Source of the DNA: Romeriopsis navalis LEGE 11480
GTDB lineage: Bacteria; Cyanobacteriota; Cyanobacteriia; Leptolyngbyales; Leptolyngbyaceae
Assembly (NCBI RefSeq): GCF_015207035.1
Contig: NZ_JADEXQ010000007.1
Location: 1-64,000, forward strand
Reading direction: 5' to 3'
Length of the DNA: 64,000 nucleotides
Shown here: positions 8,821 to 18,229 of the stretch, piece after piece
Layout: every line of letters starts with the position of its first letter
Numbering within the stretch: the stretch's first letter is position 1
Program-made: the position numbers and the translations under genes
Notes under the pieces: generated by a model
What the model was told of the DNA's origin: nothing
The model's input: only the letters and a program-made list of their open reading frames with translations
Databases searched by the model: none

Positions 8821-10962
8821 ATGGCCTCGTTTCTGTTGGAAGTTGGTACAGAAGAATTACCCGCACGGTTTGTCGATGAGGCATTGGCCCAATGGCGATC
8901 GCGGATTCCCAAAGAGCTGAAGGAACTTAACCTCGCCACGAGTGCGATCGAGTTCTACGGGACGCCGCGCCGTTTGGCGGTGCTAATCAAAGGCTTACCG
9001 ACCCAGCAGGCCGATGTTGAGGAAGAGGTAAAAGGGCCACCCGTCAAAGCGGCTTTCAAAGATGATCAGCCCACCAAGGCCGCAACCGGCTTCGCCCAAA
9101 AGCAAGGGGTGAAGGTTGAAGACTTTGAAATTCGGCCCACCCCCAAGGGCGAGTTTATTTTTGTCAAAAAGCTGATCAAGGGACGGCCGGTGGCCGACTT
9201 GCTAACCGAGATGGTGCCGTCCTTGATCACCGGGCTTGATGGCAAACGCTTGATGCGGTGGGGCAATGGTGACGTGCGCTTCTCCCGACCAGTGCGCTGG
9301 CTCGTGGCGCTGCTCGATGCGGCGGTGTTGCCTTTGACGTTTACGAATGGGGCAGAGGCGGTTTATACCAGCGATCGCCTCTCCGCTGGACACCGCGTCT
9401 TGCATCCCGAGCCAGTGAGTATTGCCCAGGCCGATGACTATGTGGCAACTCTGCGTAAGGCTTGTGTTGAAGTTGATCTAGAAGCGCGGCGCAAGACGAT
9501 CGTTGAGCAGGCCGAAGCCGCAGCAAAAAAAGTTGGTGGCGTGGCGACGATCGAACCGGGCTTGTTGCAAGAAGTCGTGAATCTGGTGGAATATCCGTCG
9601 GCAGTGGTGGGTTCCTTCGATGAGGAATTCTTGGCTTTGCCATCCGAAGTCGTTGTCACCGAGATGGAAAGCCACCAGCGCTATTTCCCAGTCCGACCCA
9701 AGGCGGATTCCCCGGATTTGCTGCCGTACTTCATTACCACTTCGAATGGTGATCCGAAAAAAGCGGACATCATTGCGTCGGGCAACCAACGGGTGATTCG
9801 GGCGCGGCTATCGGACGGGAAATTCTTCTTTGATGCGGATCAAAAACTGAAGCTGGAGGGCTTTTTGCCCAAGCTCGATACCGTGACATTCCAGGCGGAC
9901 CTCGGTTCGATGTCAGCCAAGGTCAAACGGTTAAGCGCGATCGCCACACAAATTAGTGACCAGCTTGGGATTAACGGTGCCGATCGTCAGCATATCGATC
10001 GGGCGGCGCAACTCTGCAAAGCCGATCTCGTCACGCAAATGGTGGGCGAATTTCCCGAACTCCAAGGGGTGATGGGTGAAAAATATGCGCGGCAAAATGG
10101 TGAACCGGAAGCGGTGGCCCTAGCCATCATGGAGCATTATTTGCCGAAGGGAGCGGGCGATTGCTTACCCCAAAGTTTTACGGGTCAGGTGGTCGGGATT
10201 GCCGATCGGCTCGATACCCTAGTCGGGATTTTCAGCCTCGGAATGCTGCCCACGGGTTCTTCCGATCCCTTTGCCCTGCGGCGGGCGGCGAATGCTGTTG
10301 TGAGTGTGATTTGGGATGCGGATCTGCAGCTCGACTTGCTCAAACTTTTAGAAGATGTCGTCAGTGGCTTTGCGGCGCAGCACAGCGATGTGATGAAGCT
10401 TAAGCCAGACGAACTCTTGCAACAGTTGAAGGACTTTTTCTTAGCCCGGGTGCAAACGGCATTGAAAGACGATAAGTCGATCGACTACGACTTGATCAAT
10501 TCAGTAGTCGGTGAAAACGATGCGGAATATGCCGATCGAGCTTTGCGTGATCTGTTGAGTGTGCGCGATCGGGCCGAATTTCTCCAGACGATTCGTAATG
10601 ATGGCCGCTTGGAGCCGATTTATGCCGTGGTCAACCGGGCATCGAAGTTGGCGACGAAAGGCGACCTCGATACGCAAGCCCGTGATGTTAAGGCTTGTGT
10701 CAAACCCGATTTATTTCAGAAAAATTCCGAAAAAGCCTTGTTTGACGCTGTAGTTAACTTGAAAAGCGATGGTGACATGGATGATCTGGTGGCGGCGCTC
10801 AGCGCGATCGCCCCAGCTTTGACCAACTTCTTTGATGGCGACGATAGTGTTTTGGTCATGGACCCCGATGCCAACATCAAACAGAACCGACTCAACTTGC
10901 TAGGCGTCTTGCGCAATCATGCCCGTGTGCTGGCGGATTTCAGTGCCATTGTGAAGTCTTAA
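8821..10962 (+). CDS. glyS: Glycyl-tRNA synthetase beta subunit
   Basis: A 713-residue protein starting [17 protein letters not shown], the hallmark N-terminus of bacterial GlyS. The ATG at 8821 is chosen because the family begins here; an upstream TTG frame at 8767 is not conserved. The alpha2beta2 enzyme charges tRNA-Gly; the beta subunit holds the HD-like and tRNA-binding domains. The usual partner glyQ is not in this window, so the subunits are unlinked, as is common in cyanobacteria. The protein is full length with no frameshift. Confidence 0.97.
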   Translation: MASFLLEVGTEELPARFVDEALAQWRSRIPKELKELNLATSAIEFYGTPRRLAVLIKGLPTQQADVEEEVKGPPVKAAFKDDQPTKAATGFAQKQGVKVEDFEIRPTPKGEFIFVKKLIKGRPVADLLTEMVPSLITGLDGKRLMRWGNGDVRFSRPVRWLVALLDAAVLPLTFTNGAEAVYTSDRLSAGHRVLHPEPVSIAQADDYVATLRKACVEVDLEARRKTIVEQAEAAAKKVGGVATIEPGLLQEVVNLVEYPSAVVGSFDEEFLALPSEVVVTEMESHQRYFPVRPKADSPDLLPYFITTSNGDPKKADIIASGNQRVIRARLSDGKFFFDADQKLKLEGFLPKLDTVTFQADLGSMSAKVKRLSAIATQISDQLGINGADRQHIDRAAQLCKADLVTQMVGEFPELQGVMGEKYARQNGEPEAVALAIMEHYLPKGAGDCLPQSFTGQVVGIADRLDTLVGIFSLGMLPTGSSDPFALRRAANAVVSVIWDADLQLDLLKLLEDVVSGFAAQHSDVMKLKPDELLQQLKDFFLARVQTALKDDKSIDYDLINSVVGENDAEYADRALRDLLSVRDRAEFLQTIRNDGRLEPIYAVVNRASKLATKGDLDTQARDVKACVKPDLFQKNSEKALFDAVVNLKSDGDMDDLVAALSAIAPALTNFFDGDDSVLVMDPDANIKQNRLNLLGVLRNHARVLADFSAIVKS

Positions 10963-11090
10963 GTTGTGAAATCTTAATTGCGAAGGCTTAATTGCGAAAT
11001 CGTTGTTGCAAAAGCCTAATTTGCGAAGTCAGTCTGAGCGCGGTCAGTCCAAGTCTTAGCAGTAGTCAAGTCATCACAGGGGTAGAAAAA

Positions 11091-12431
11091 ATGGCAAATC
11101 AAATATATGACGTACTCATCGTCGGTGGCGGTGTGACGGGCACTGCATTGTTGCATTCCTTGGCAAAGTTTACGGACCTTAAACGGATTTGTTTAGTCGA
11201 GAAATACGCCAAAATCGCGGCGGTTAATTCCAAGGCGACGAATAACAGTCAAACGATTCACTGCGGTGATATCGAAACCAACTACACCCTCGAAAAAGCG
11301 ATTAAGGTGAAGCGGAATGCCTCGATGGTGGCGCGGTATGGTGCGGAGCTGGCCTCGCGTGAGCGCGATCGAGTGGTGTTCAAATACCCGAAGATGGTTC
11401 TGGGCGTTGGCGCAGAAGAATGTCAGTTTTTACGCGATCGCTTCGAGGTATTCCGCCCTCATTTTTCGGGGATGCGTCTGTTGGAAAAAGCCCAGGTGGC
11501 AGAAGTTGAACCGCAAGTGGTGAAAGTGAATGGGGGAGATCGGCCCGAAGAAATTGCGGCACTGGGCATTCTGGATGAATACACAGCAGTGGATTATGGG
11601 GCGTTGTCGCAGTCATTTGTAAATCATGCACTGGCGGTTGAAGATAAGACGATCCATCTGAAACTGGGGACGACGGTGCAGTCGATCGCGCAAGTTGGAG
11701 AGAATTATCAAGTCAAAACTGCTGACGAAACCCTGACGGCAAAGTTTGTCGTTGTTTCCGCTGGCGGTCACAGTTTACTCTTTGCCCACCGCATGGGCAT
11801 CGGTTTGGAATATTCCTGTTTGCCAATGGCGGGTAGTTTCTACTTCACGCCGCAGGTATTAAACGGCAAGGTCTACACGATTCAAAATGATAAGCTCCCG
11901 TTTGCCGCAATTCATGGTGACCCCGATGTCTTGGTGCCCGGGAAAACTCGCTTTGGTCCGACTGCCTTACCCTTACCGCTATTAGAGCGTTACAACACCA
12001 AAACCTTCATCGAATATCTGGAAGTGTTGAAGCCCAATGGCGCAGTCGTTGAAGCGTTATGGGATTTGATGAAAGTTGGGGATATTCGAAACTATCTGTT
12101 CAAAAATATCGCGTTCGATATTCCGGTGATCAACCGTCGCCTCTTCCTCCAGGATGTGCGGAAGATTGTGCCATCGTTGCAACTGGAAGATCTAGAATTT
12201 GCCCACGGCGTCGGTGGTGTACGGCCTCAGTTGATTGACAAAAATCAGCGCAAATTAATCCTGGGTCAAGCGACGATCGATCCTGGTAATGGGTTGTGCT
12301 TCAACATCACCCCTTCCCCTGGTGCAACCAATTGTTTGGGTAACGCTGAGCAAGATCTGCTGAAGATTCAGACGCACCTAGGTTGTAAAGTCGATCGTGC
12401 TTGGTTCAACAACGAGGTGGCGCCGGTTTAG
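11091..12431 (+). CDS. mqo: Malate:quinone oxidoreductase-type FAD enzyme
   Basis: A 446-residue flavoprotein with the FAD-binding VGGGVTGTALL near residue 10. It also has the family blocks LEYSCLPMAGSFYF, KTRFGPTALPLP and a closing NITPSPGATNCLGNA. These match membrane-associated Mqo, which oxidises malate to oxaloacetate and passes electrons to quinone. The ATG at 11091 gives the canonical start; the frame upstream to 10992 is open but not family-like. Close FAD relatives (L-2-hydroxyglutarate oxidases) share parts of the pattern, so substrate is inferred. It lies 128 bases after glyS and ends in a hairpin before convergent pepF. Confidence 0.8.
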   Translation: MANQIYDVLIVGGGVTGTALLHSLAKFTDLKRICLVEKYAKIAAVNSKATNNSQTIHCGDIETNYTLEKAIKVKRNASMVARYGAELASRERDRVVFKYPKMVLGVGAEECQFLRDRFEVFRPHFSGMRLLEKAQVAEVEPQVVKVNGGDRPEEIAALGILDEYTAVDYGALSQSFVNHALAVEDKTIHLKLGTTVQSIAQVGENYQVKTADETLTAKFVVVSAGGHSLLFAHRMGIGLEYSCLPMAGSFYFTPQVLNGKVYTIQNDKLPFAAIHGDPDVLVPGKTRFGPTALPLPLLERYNTKTFIEYLEVLKPNGAVVEALWDLMKVGDIRNYLFKNIAFDIPVINRRLFLQDVRKIVPSLQLEDLEFAHGVGGVRPQLIDKNQRKLILGQATIDPGNGLCFNITPSPGATNCLGNAEQDLLKIQTHLGCKVDRAWFNNEVAPV

Positions 12432-12446
12432 AAAACAGCCCGTAGG

Positions 12447-12471
12447 ATGGGTGTCGCAACGCGACACCCAT
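12447..12471. repeat. Perfect inverted repeat between mqo and pepF
   Basis: ATGGGTGTCGC (12447-12457), a 3-base loop AAC, and its exact complement at 12461-12471. It has no T run, so it may be a small dispersed palindromic element that also works as a transcript barrier between convergent genes. I saw no second copy in this window. Confidence 0.55.
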
Positions 12472-12612
12472 GCGGACCCAGATTCTTCGTCCAAATTGTC
12501 CGACCCACGAACTTTCAGCCTCAGCCTATTATCGCTTTCAGGCAGTTGGTTGATTGCCACAACTTCGGCATGCGCGGGTTATGCGATGCTTCGCCCACGC
12601 TCCAAGTCCTCA

Positions 12613-14469
12613 TTAAATGACCGATTGCAATTGATCGAGCAAACCCTCGACATAGCTCAACGCGCCACGAATTGTCGCGGGATCTTCTAAGTCAACGCCA
12701 ACATACTTACGGAGCGCTTCGACTTGATCTAAACTGCCACCGACTGACAACAGCTCCATATAGCCCGGAATAAACGCTTTCCCAACTTCCAGATACTTCT
12801 GATAGCAAGCCAGACTAACAATATTTGACGCCGTGTATTGATAACAGTAGAACGGTTTGAAGAAGATATGCCCAATCCGTGCCCAGTCAAACTGGTGCTC
12901 GTCCATTACATCCACCGCATCACCGCATAGTTCGGTATATAGCGACATCCAGGTTTCATTCACAAAGCTGGCATCAAAGCTGCTCTGGCGGGCTCGATCG
13001 TGAATCGCCAGTTCCAACCGACTAATCGTGCTCTGACGGAATAGTAGATTGAGCTGATCTTCTAATTGGCGAGTGATCAGCGATTTAGTTAAGGCTTTAT
13101 CACCCGCTGCTTGCTTGAGTAAATAATCTAACAACAATAGTTCATTAAACGTGGAAGCAATCTCCGCCGAGACCATTGGGGGATTGCTATTGAAATAGCT
13201 TTGGTGATCGCCAATCCAGGCAAAGTGTAATCCGTGGCCCATTTCGTGGGCCAACGTGAAGAGCGAACTGTAGTCGTCAGTGTAAGACTGCAACAGATAG
13301 CTATGCTTGCCGTGAACATACCAGCAGAATGCCCCACCCCGCTTGCCAGGACGGACTTTCGCATCGACCCAGTTGTGCAAGAAAAATTCCTCGGCCCGCT
13401 GGGCATAATTTGGATCAAATGCCTCGATCGCCTGCATCAAGGTATCCACACCAGTTTGGTAGTCGATCGGCGCAATTGCCTCATCTTCTCCTGTCCAAGG
13501 GGCATACAGGTCTGCTGTACGAATTTTGCTGCCTAGCGCTTTGCCCTTGAGTTGGTAATAGCGCTGGAATAAGTCGAAGCGATCGTGTGTTCCCTGCATA
13601 ATTGCTTGGAAAACTGGCTCAGAAACTTCATCCACGAGCAATTGCTTTTGCAGCGTTGAATCATAACCCCGCATTTGATTCTCAATTTTATGATCTTGGG
13701 CGACGGTGTTGAGAATATAGCTATACAGCGAATTGTGTTGCTGCATCACCTGGCGCACCGTTTGGTATGCCCTGGTGCGGGTATCCCGGTTGGGATTAAA
13801 GAGCAGCGCACTCAGCTCAGCATCGGTTTCTGCTGTTTTACCATCGGATGTGATTACGGGGTCAAACTTTTGCTCTCCGAGATGTATCGATCGTAGCTGA
13901 ATGAATGCCTCACGGCCTGTTAGCGATGCTTGGTTGCGGGCTTGTTCAACAGACTCATCCAGCGTATAAGGCCGATATTTGGCGGTGTTGATCAGATAGT
14001 GCTGATAGGGCTGTAATGCCGGTGCGGTTTGTAATTTACGGAACTGTTCGGCGGTTAAACTCTGCAATTCCAAATCAAAGAATAGCAACTGGTTATTCAG
14101 ATCAGTGGTCGCGGCCATCACTTTATCGACCGCTTGTTTGGCCAATGCATCCTGGGTATTGGCGGCAAAAATTAGGGATGGGTAAGCGTAGAGATAACCC
14201 GATCGCTCGAAAATTAATTCTAACGTTTGTAAGCCAGTGAGAATCTGGACCGGGGATAGGTTGCTGATTTGGCCGCGGTACTGCGTCCGGAACTGTGCGG
14301 CTTCCTGTTGCAGTGCCGCTAAGTCAGATTCGAGTTGTGGGTCATCTAATCCAGCATACAAATCACCTAAGTCCCAGGCGGGAGCCTCGCTAGAGTTAGT
14401 CGCGATGGCACTATCTGGTGAACATCGGACATTTAACAACCGATCGTGGCTCAACTTCAACAAGTTCAT
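12613..14469 (-). CDS. pepF: M3-family oligoendopeptidase F
   Basis: A 618-residue zinc metallopeptidase. The HExxH zinc site is seen as LAHEMGHGLH about residues 408-417, followed by the second Glu region VSAEIASTFNE that completes the gluzincin site. The N-terminal half is the long helical lid of PepF/M3 proteins. No signal peptide is present, so it is cytosolic. It degrades oligopeptides, about 7 to 17 residues in known members. The ATG at 14467-14469 is supported by the family pattern, although the first 25 residues are variable. It is convergent with mqo. Confidence 0.93.
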   Translation of the reverse strand: MNLLKLSHDRLLNVRCSPDSAIATNSSEAPAWDLGDLYAGLDDPQLESDLAALQQEAAQFRTQYRGQISNLSPVQILTGLQTLELIFERSGYLYAYPSLIFAANTQDALAKQAVDKVMAATTDLNNQLLFFDLELQSLTAEQFRKLQTAPALQPYQHYLINTAKYRPYTLDESVEQARNQASLTGREAFIQLRSIHLGEQKFDPVITSDGKTAETDAELSALLFNPNRDTRTRAYQTVRQVMQQHNSLYSYILNTVAQDHKIENQMRGYDSTLQKQLLVDEVSEPVFQAIMQGTHDRFDLFQRYYQLKGKALGSKIRTADLYAPWTGEDEAIAPIDYQTGVDTLMQAIEAFDPNYAQRAEEFFLHNWVDAKVRPGKRGGAFCWYVHGKHSYLLQSYTDDYSSLFTLAHEMGHGLHFAWIGDHQSYFNSNPPMVSAEIASTFNELLLLDYLLKQAAGDKALTKSLITRQLEDQLNLLFRQSTISRLELAIHDRARQSSFDASFVNETWMSLYTELCGDAVDVMDEHQFDWARIGHIFFKPFYCYQYTASNIVSLACYQKYLEVGKAFIPGYMELLSVGGSLDQVEALRKYVGVDLEDPATIRGALSYVEGLLDQLQSVI

Positions 14470-15099
14470 ACTGTTTCCTTTTGACGCTCTGATGTGATGC
14501 TTACAGAGAGTTTGTTTTACAATTGTCCGGTATTTAGTGGTGTAAGGCTATAGCCCTACGTATCTGATTGTCGCACCGGCATTTTGGCAGAGGCATGTCG
14601 ATCGTCGTTACCGTATTTCGAGATGCCCGCGTGCCAACTTATCGGCCACTGCATGATTTGCCAGTCTTTACTGACTAACCAGTCTTTACCGCCTAACCTG
14701 TCAGCGTGATCGTCTTTTGTGTTAACTGCCGAGCAGTTGGATAAATTGCCTGAGTCATCCTGTACCTCCGATGAGCGAGTGATGAATAATCACGGTTGAA
14801 TTAAATCGAAGTCGTTGTGACTACGTTTAATCTAGCAAGATTCCATGATTTCGACTCAATCAATGTGCTGCTGTGGATGCCGGTGAGGACTGCCAACTGG
14901 TGGAATGTGAACATTGCGTCAACAAATGTTGAACTCTCTCTGTCTTGTTCCCAGAAAGCGATTACATTGGTGAAAGCCGCATAGGTATAACTGGTAACAG
15001 GGAATGGTCTGTATTGCTCAGGTGGCAAAATTGAGTGAGCTTAGGGGCATTCTTTGTAAAGCAACATAATTGTTTGGGACGTTGATTGAGGCTGGCGCT
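14470..15099. other. Intergenic, 630 bp, no gene seen
   Basis: The region divides the divergent pepF and kinase-like genes. It contains an 18-bp tandem duplication (listed separately). No open frame with a ribosome site, no tRNA or known RNA fold was recognised. A small unknown RNA cannot be excluded. Confidence 0.5.
14661..14696. repeat. 18-bp tandem repeat, two copies
   Basis: CCAGTCTTTACTGACTAA at 14661-14678 is followed at once by CCAGTCTTTACCGCCTAA; 16 of 18 bases are identical. It looks like a recent slippage duplication. Confidence 0.7.
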
Positions 15100-15900
15100 A
15101 TGGTGAACGCAAAAACTGCTCTTGAGATTTCCACAAATGCCCAATCGGAGGAGCTGCATCAATTGCAGTTGGCTTACCTCAGTGCGTTGGAGTTGAGTCA
15201 ATTTAAGGCCGGTTTCTTATCCCGCACGTCCCACGAACTCCGATCGCCCCTCAATGGCCTAATTAGTAGTCTTCAGCTGATTTTGTCCGATTTGTGTGAT
15301 GATCCAGAAGAAGAGCGCGATTATGTCAAAATTGCCCATGATTCTGCCCTAAAGCTCGTGGAGATTCTCGATCAAGTTATTACTGTTTCAAAGGTGGTGC
15401 ACGGCAGCTATCCGCTGAAATTGGAAGCAGTTGATTTAGATTTGGTCCTACAAGAAGTGGCAATGCAGGTGCGGATGCAGGCAGAAAATCGGAATCTGAA
15501 GTTGAATATTCCACTGTTAGATCAGGAAATTGAGGTCTGGGCCGACATGGCTTGTCTCAGGCAGGTTTTCGTCATGTTAGTCGATGGTGCGATTGCTTTG
15601 ATGCAAGAAGGTGTGATTGCTGTGGCAGCATTGGTGGTTGACGGTGTAGCGAAGGTTACGATCGTCGACGATCGGCCAGTTGAGGCATGGCGAGAAATTT
15701 CCCCGCAGGTTCAACTGCCGCCATTAACTGACAAAGTGGAGAAGACAGTCGAAGGTTTGACCCAACTACCAACGCTATCGACTAATTTCCGGCTGGTCTT
15801 GGCAAAAGACTTGTTGTTATCGATGGGGGGCGATCTTGAGTTAATTGAGCAGGATGGCAAAACCCATTTACAGTGTGTCCTGCCACTCGCATCAGCGTAA
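15100..15900 (+). CDS. Histidine-kinase-like protein with eroded ATPase domain
   Basis: A 266-residue soluble protein. A short N-terminal helix leads into a HisKA dimerisation domain with phosphoacceptor His45 in SRTSHELRSPLNG. The following HATPase region keeps the fold pattern but has lost key boxes: the N box reads FVMLVDGAIALM, lacking the Asn, and the G1 box reads VDDRPVE in place of DxGxG. The end LLLSMGGDLELIEQDGK matches the last strands of the domain. Such a protein could be phosphorylated by another kinase, or act as a phosphatase or scaffold. The ATG at 15100 is preferred to the TTG at 15070. No sensor domain is present. Confidence 0.8.
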   Translation: MVNAKTALEISTNAQSEELHQLQLAYLSALELSQFKAGFLSRTSHELRSPLNGLISSLQLILSDLCDDPEEERDYVKIAHDSALKLVEILDQVITVSKVVHGSYPLKLEAVDLDLVLQEVAMQVRMQAENRNLKLNIPLLDQEIEVWADMACLRQVFVMLVDGAIALMQEGVIAVAALVVDGVAKVTIVDDRPVEAWREISPQVQLPPLTDKVEKTVEGLTQLPTLSTNFRLVLAKDLLLSMGGDLELIEQDGKTHLQCVLPLASA

Positions 15901-15986
15901 TAAATCCTGGTATTACGTTACGCCAGCTGGATGGCGACCCGCTCCAATGCCATTCGAATCACAAGTTACTGAGTTAGGAATTTTTT

Positions 15987-16676
15987 ATGTCGAAGCTCCC
16001 CCAAGATCAATGGCAACCGAATATCCAGCCTATTATCGATCGGTTTAATAAAGAGTACGAACGTCAGGAATTTGACGTTCCCGACGAAGTTCAGGCGATG
16101 CCAATTTTCCAAGATTGGGTCTCGGGTGCCCTGCAGTCGAAGAGCAACTCACCATTTTGGGAGTTGGTCAAACCCCAGAAAAAGCAGCGGTGTTTGGATA
16201 TTGGCTGTGGGTTTAGCTTTTTGATTTATCCCTGGCGTGAATGGGATGCGGTATTTTATGGCCAGGAAGTGAGTCTGGTGGCCCAAGCTGCACTGAAAGC
16301 GCGGGGTCCCCAACTCAATTCAAAGTTGTTCAAAGGGGTGGAAGTTGGCCCGGCCCATGCCCTGAAATATGAGCAGGATCAGTTTGACTTAGTAATTGCG
16401 ACGGGCTTTAGCTGTTACTACCCATTGGAATATTGGTCACTGGTTTTGAGTGAAGTTAAACGCGTGCTGAAGCCGGGTGGTGTTTTTGTGATGGACGTGC
16501 TTGATCCGGAGACTGAGATGGCGGAGAATTGGGCGATTTTGGAGACTTATCTAGGGGCGGAGGTAAATTTGGAAGATTTATCGACCTGGAAAGACTGCGT
16601 TAAAGCGGCCGGTGGAAAAGTGGTAAAGCAGCTTGATCGAGAATTATTTCAGATGTGGAAAGTAACATTCAGTTGA
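15987..16676 (+). CDS. Class I SAM-dependent methyltransferase
   Basis: A 229-residue protein. Motif I is LDIGCGFSF near residue 70, the acidic end of the second strand is QEVS, and the post-motif region RVLKPGGVFVMDVL is typical of the Methyltransf_11 group. The substrate is unknown; the absence of a membrane segment or RNA-binding domain suggests a small molecule or protein. It follows the kinase-like gene by 86 bases on the same strand and could share its transcript. The ATG at 15987 has AGGA about 9 bases upstream. Confidence 0.85.
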   Translation: MSKLPQDQWQPNIQPIIDRFNKEYERQEFDVPDEVQAMPIFQDWVSGALQSKSNSPFWELVKPQKKQRCLDIGCGFSFLIYPWREWDAVFYGQEVSLVAQAALKARGPQLNSKLFKGVEVGPAHALKYEQDQFDLVIATGFSCYYPLEYWSLVLSEVKRVLKPGGVFVMDVLDPETEMAENWAILETYLGAEVNLEDLSTWKDCVKAAGGKVVKQLDRELFQMWKVTFS

Positions 16677-17116
16677 GATTTAACGCGTGATCTCGGTCAT
16701 TTTTCGCGTGCCGTTTGATCACCTCAATAAAATTGATGAAACTTGCAGCTGCCTAATTTGCGTAATCTCACTGAATACGTAAGTGTTGCGGGATAAACGC
16801 TTCGCCTCAATGCTTTTCGCGTTTTTCTCGATGATTTGAACGATTGATTTACTGAATAAAAATAGTTGGTTTATAGTTGCTTCTTTGAACCACTGTTGAA
16901 TAATTCATCAACTTTATCGGTGGGTTTATAGATTCTGACGACTTTGTGGGCTAACTATAGAACAAGGACGGATGTATCTAAGTACTCTAAAGCTTGTGAA
17001 TTTACCCAGAAGCACTGCGTCATTCAGGTGATCACTTGAGTGGTTGGTGTTGTGACAACAGCCAGCCTTATTTTGGTCAGACCTGCTATTACTACCGAGG
17101 AAACTGTTGATTAGCT
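16677..17116. other. Intergenic, 440 bp, no gene seen
   Basis: An A/T-rich stretch before the ComFB-like gene, presumably carrying its promoter. Several short inverted repeats occur (for example GTTGA...TCAAC around 16892-16909), but none makes a convincing terminator or known RNA. Confidence 0.45.
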
Positions 17117-17785
17117 ATGGATAGCACTACCTTTCGACTCAATTTAGCGAAGACCTACATCAACGCGATGGAAATGCTCGTTGAAGAAGAAGTCGATCGA
17201 CGGATTGAGCAGCTTTCAGATACCCATCGCGCCTATCTCAATCGCATGGAAATCATTGCCTTTGCGTTGAATCAATTACCTTCATTGTATGCAACGGGTG
17301 AAAAAGGGTTGAATTTCCAGCTCCAACAGGGACGGACCCAGCATGGCACAAAAATCCAAAAGGCTGTGCAGCAATCCCTCTCGGCGGTCCTGCGTGATCC
17401 AATTCTGAATTATCAACCGCTGAAACTTCAAACGCCCGCAGGTCTGCGTGAAGTGCTCAAGCGGATTCGTGTATTGCTCCACAACGAGCAAATCGATTGG
17501 GATACACTACCCGATATTCTGGAAGCCCTCGTGCGTGATACGCCTCGGGGAGAACAAATTGCGGCGGTTAATGCCAGCGTTGCGCCAACCCAACAACGCA
17601 CCCATACGCCTGACTTTAGTGATGATTTTGACCAGGATGTCACAGTGGGTGTAGTCGGCGTCCCCGATCCGAGCATCACAGCCAATAGCGACAAGCCTTG
17701 GAAACGGGTGCGTGGCAAACTGGGAGCCAGTGGTGGTTATGCTGGTTCGCCGACAGCTTGGAATGATGCGCGATATTGGAAGTAG
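17117..17785 (+). CDS. ComFB-domain protein
   Basis: A 222-residue protein. Residues 10-75 carry the late-competence ComFB pattern: NAMEMLVEEEVDRR, then YLNRMEIIAFALNQLPSLYATGEKG. Cyanobacterial ComFB proteins have been reported to bind cyclic dinucleotides and to affect natural competence and pili; that is literature knowledge, not visible here. The remaining 120 residues are less conserved and end in a Gly/Ser-rich tail. The ribosome site GAGGAAA lies 14 bases from the ATG, rather far. The CxxC zinc motif of some ComFB proteins is missing, since the domain here has no Cys. Confidence 0.85.
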   Translation: MDSTTFRLNLAKTYINAMEMLVEEEVDRRIEQLSDTHRAYLNRMEIIAFALNQLPSLYATGEKGLNFQLQQGRTQHGTKIQKAVQQSLSAVLRDPILNYQPLKLQTPAGLREVLKRIRVLLHNEQIDWDTLPDILEALVRDTPRGEQIAAVNASVAPTQQRTHTPDFSDDFDQDVTVGVVGVPDPSITANSDKPWKRVRGKLGASGGYAGSPTAWNDARYWK

Positions 17786-17833
17786 GATATTGCGCATCGT
17801 AATGCGGCCGGCGTGATGTTGATTGGGGTGTGG

Positions 17834-18109
17834 CTAGCCGCCGATCGCCTGAATCCATTCTTTGACTTCGTAGCTGGTCCAGATATTGCCTTTCCAGTAG
17901 GGGTCGCCTTCAATCAGTTGGTGCACGGTGTCGGCATCCGGTGCATCGTAAATCCCAAAGACTTCCGCGAGGTCTTTGGTCGGGCCAATTGTCAGTAAGA
18001 CGCCATCGGCATGCTGTTTTTTGAGTCCTTCGAGATGGTCGGCCCGGTAGGGTTCGCGCTTTTCCAGGACATTTTCACAATAGGTTCCAGTCAATACGTA
18101 TTTAGGCAT
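17834..18109 (-). CDS. YciI-family protein
   Basis: A 91-residue protein of the YCII-related fold, a dimeric ferredoxin-like barrel. Diagnostic pieces are an N-terminal strand MPKYVLTGTY, the helix RADHLEGLKKQHADG and the segment DPYWKGNIWTSYEVKEW. The conserved His (in ADHL) and Asp (in EGDPY) proposed as active-site residues are present. The function of family members is mostly unknown; some are dehydrochlorinase-like. It precedes pheT in reading direction on the genome map but on the same strand downstream of it, 120 bases after the pheT stop, so co-transcription is possible. Confidence 0.88.
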   Translation of the reverse strand: MPKYVLTGTYCENVLEKREPYRADHLEGLKKQHADGVLLTIGPTKDLAEVFGIYDAPDADTVHQLIEGDPYWKGNIWTSYEVKEWIQAIGG

Positions 18110-18229
18110 GGGTTGGTTGTGGTAATTGGTCTTGCTAGTGGGCAGCGGCAGACTCAGTGAGCGACTCGAGCCGGCTTTTTGGGCATATCGGAGTCACGGT
18201 TTGAGTTTGCCAAAGGATGGCGGTAGTTG

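Noticed and set aside
16677-17116. Possible small RNA gene in the 440-bp gap before the ComFB gene
   Set aside because: No hairpin followed by a T run and no promoter pair could be supported.
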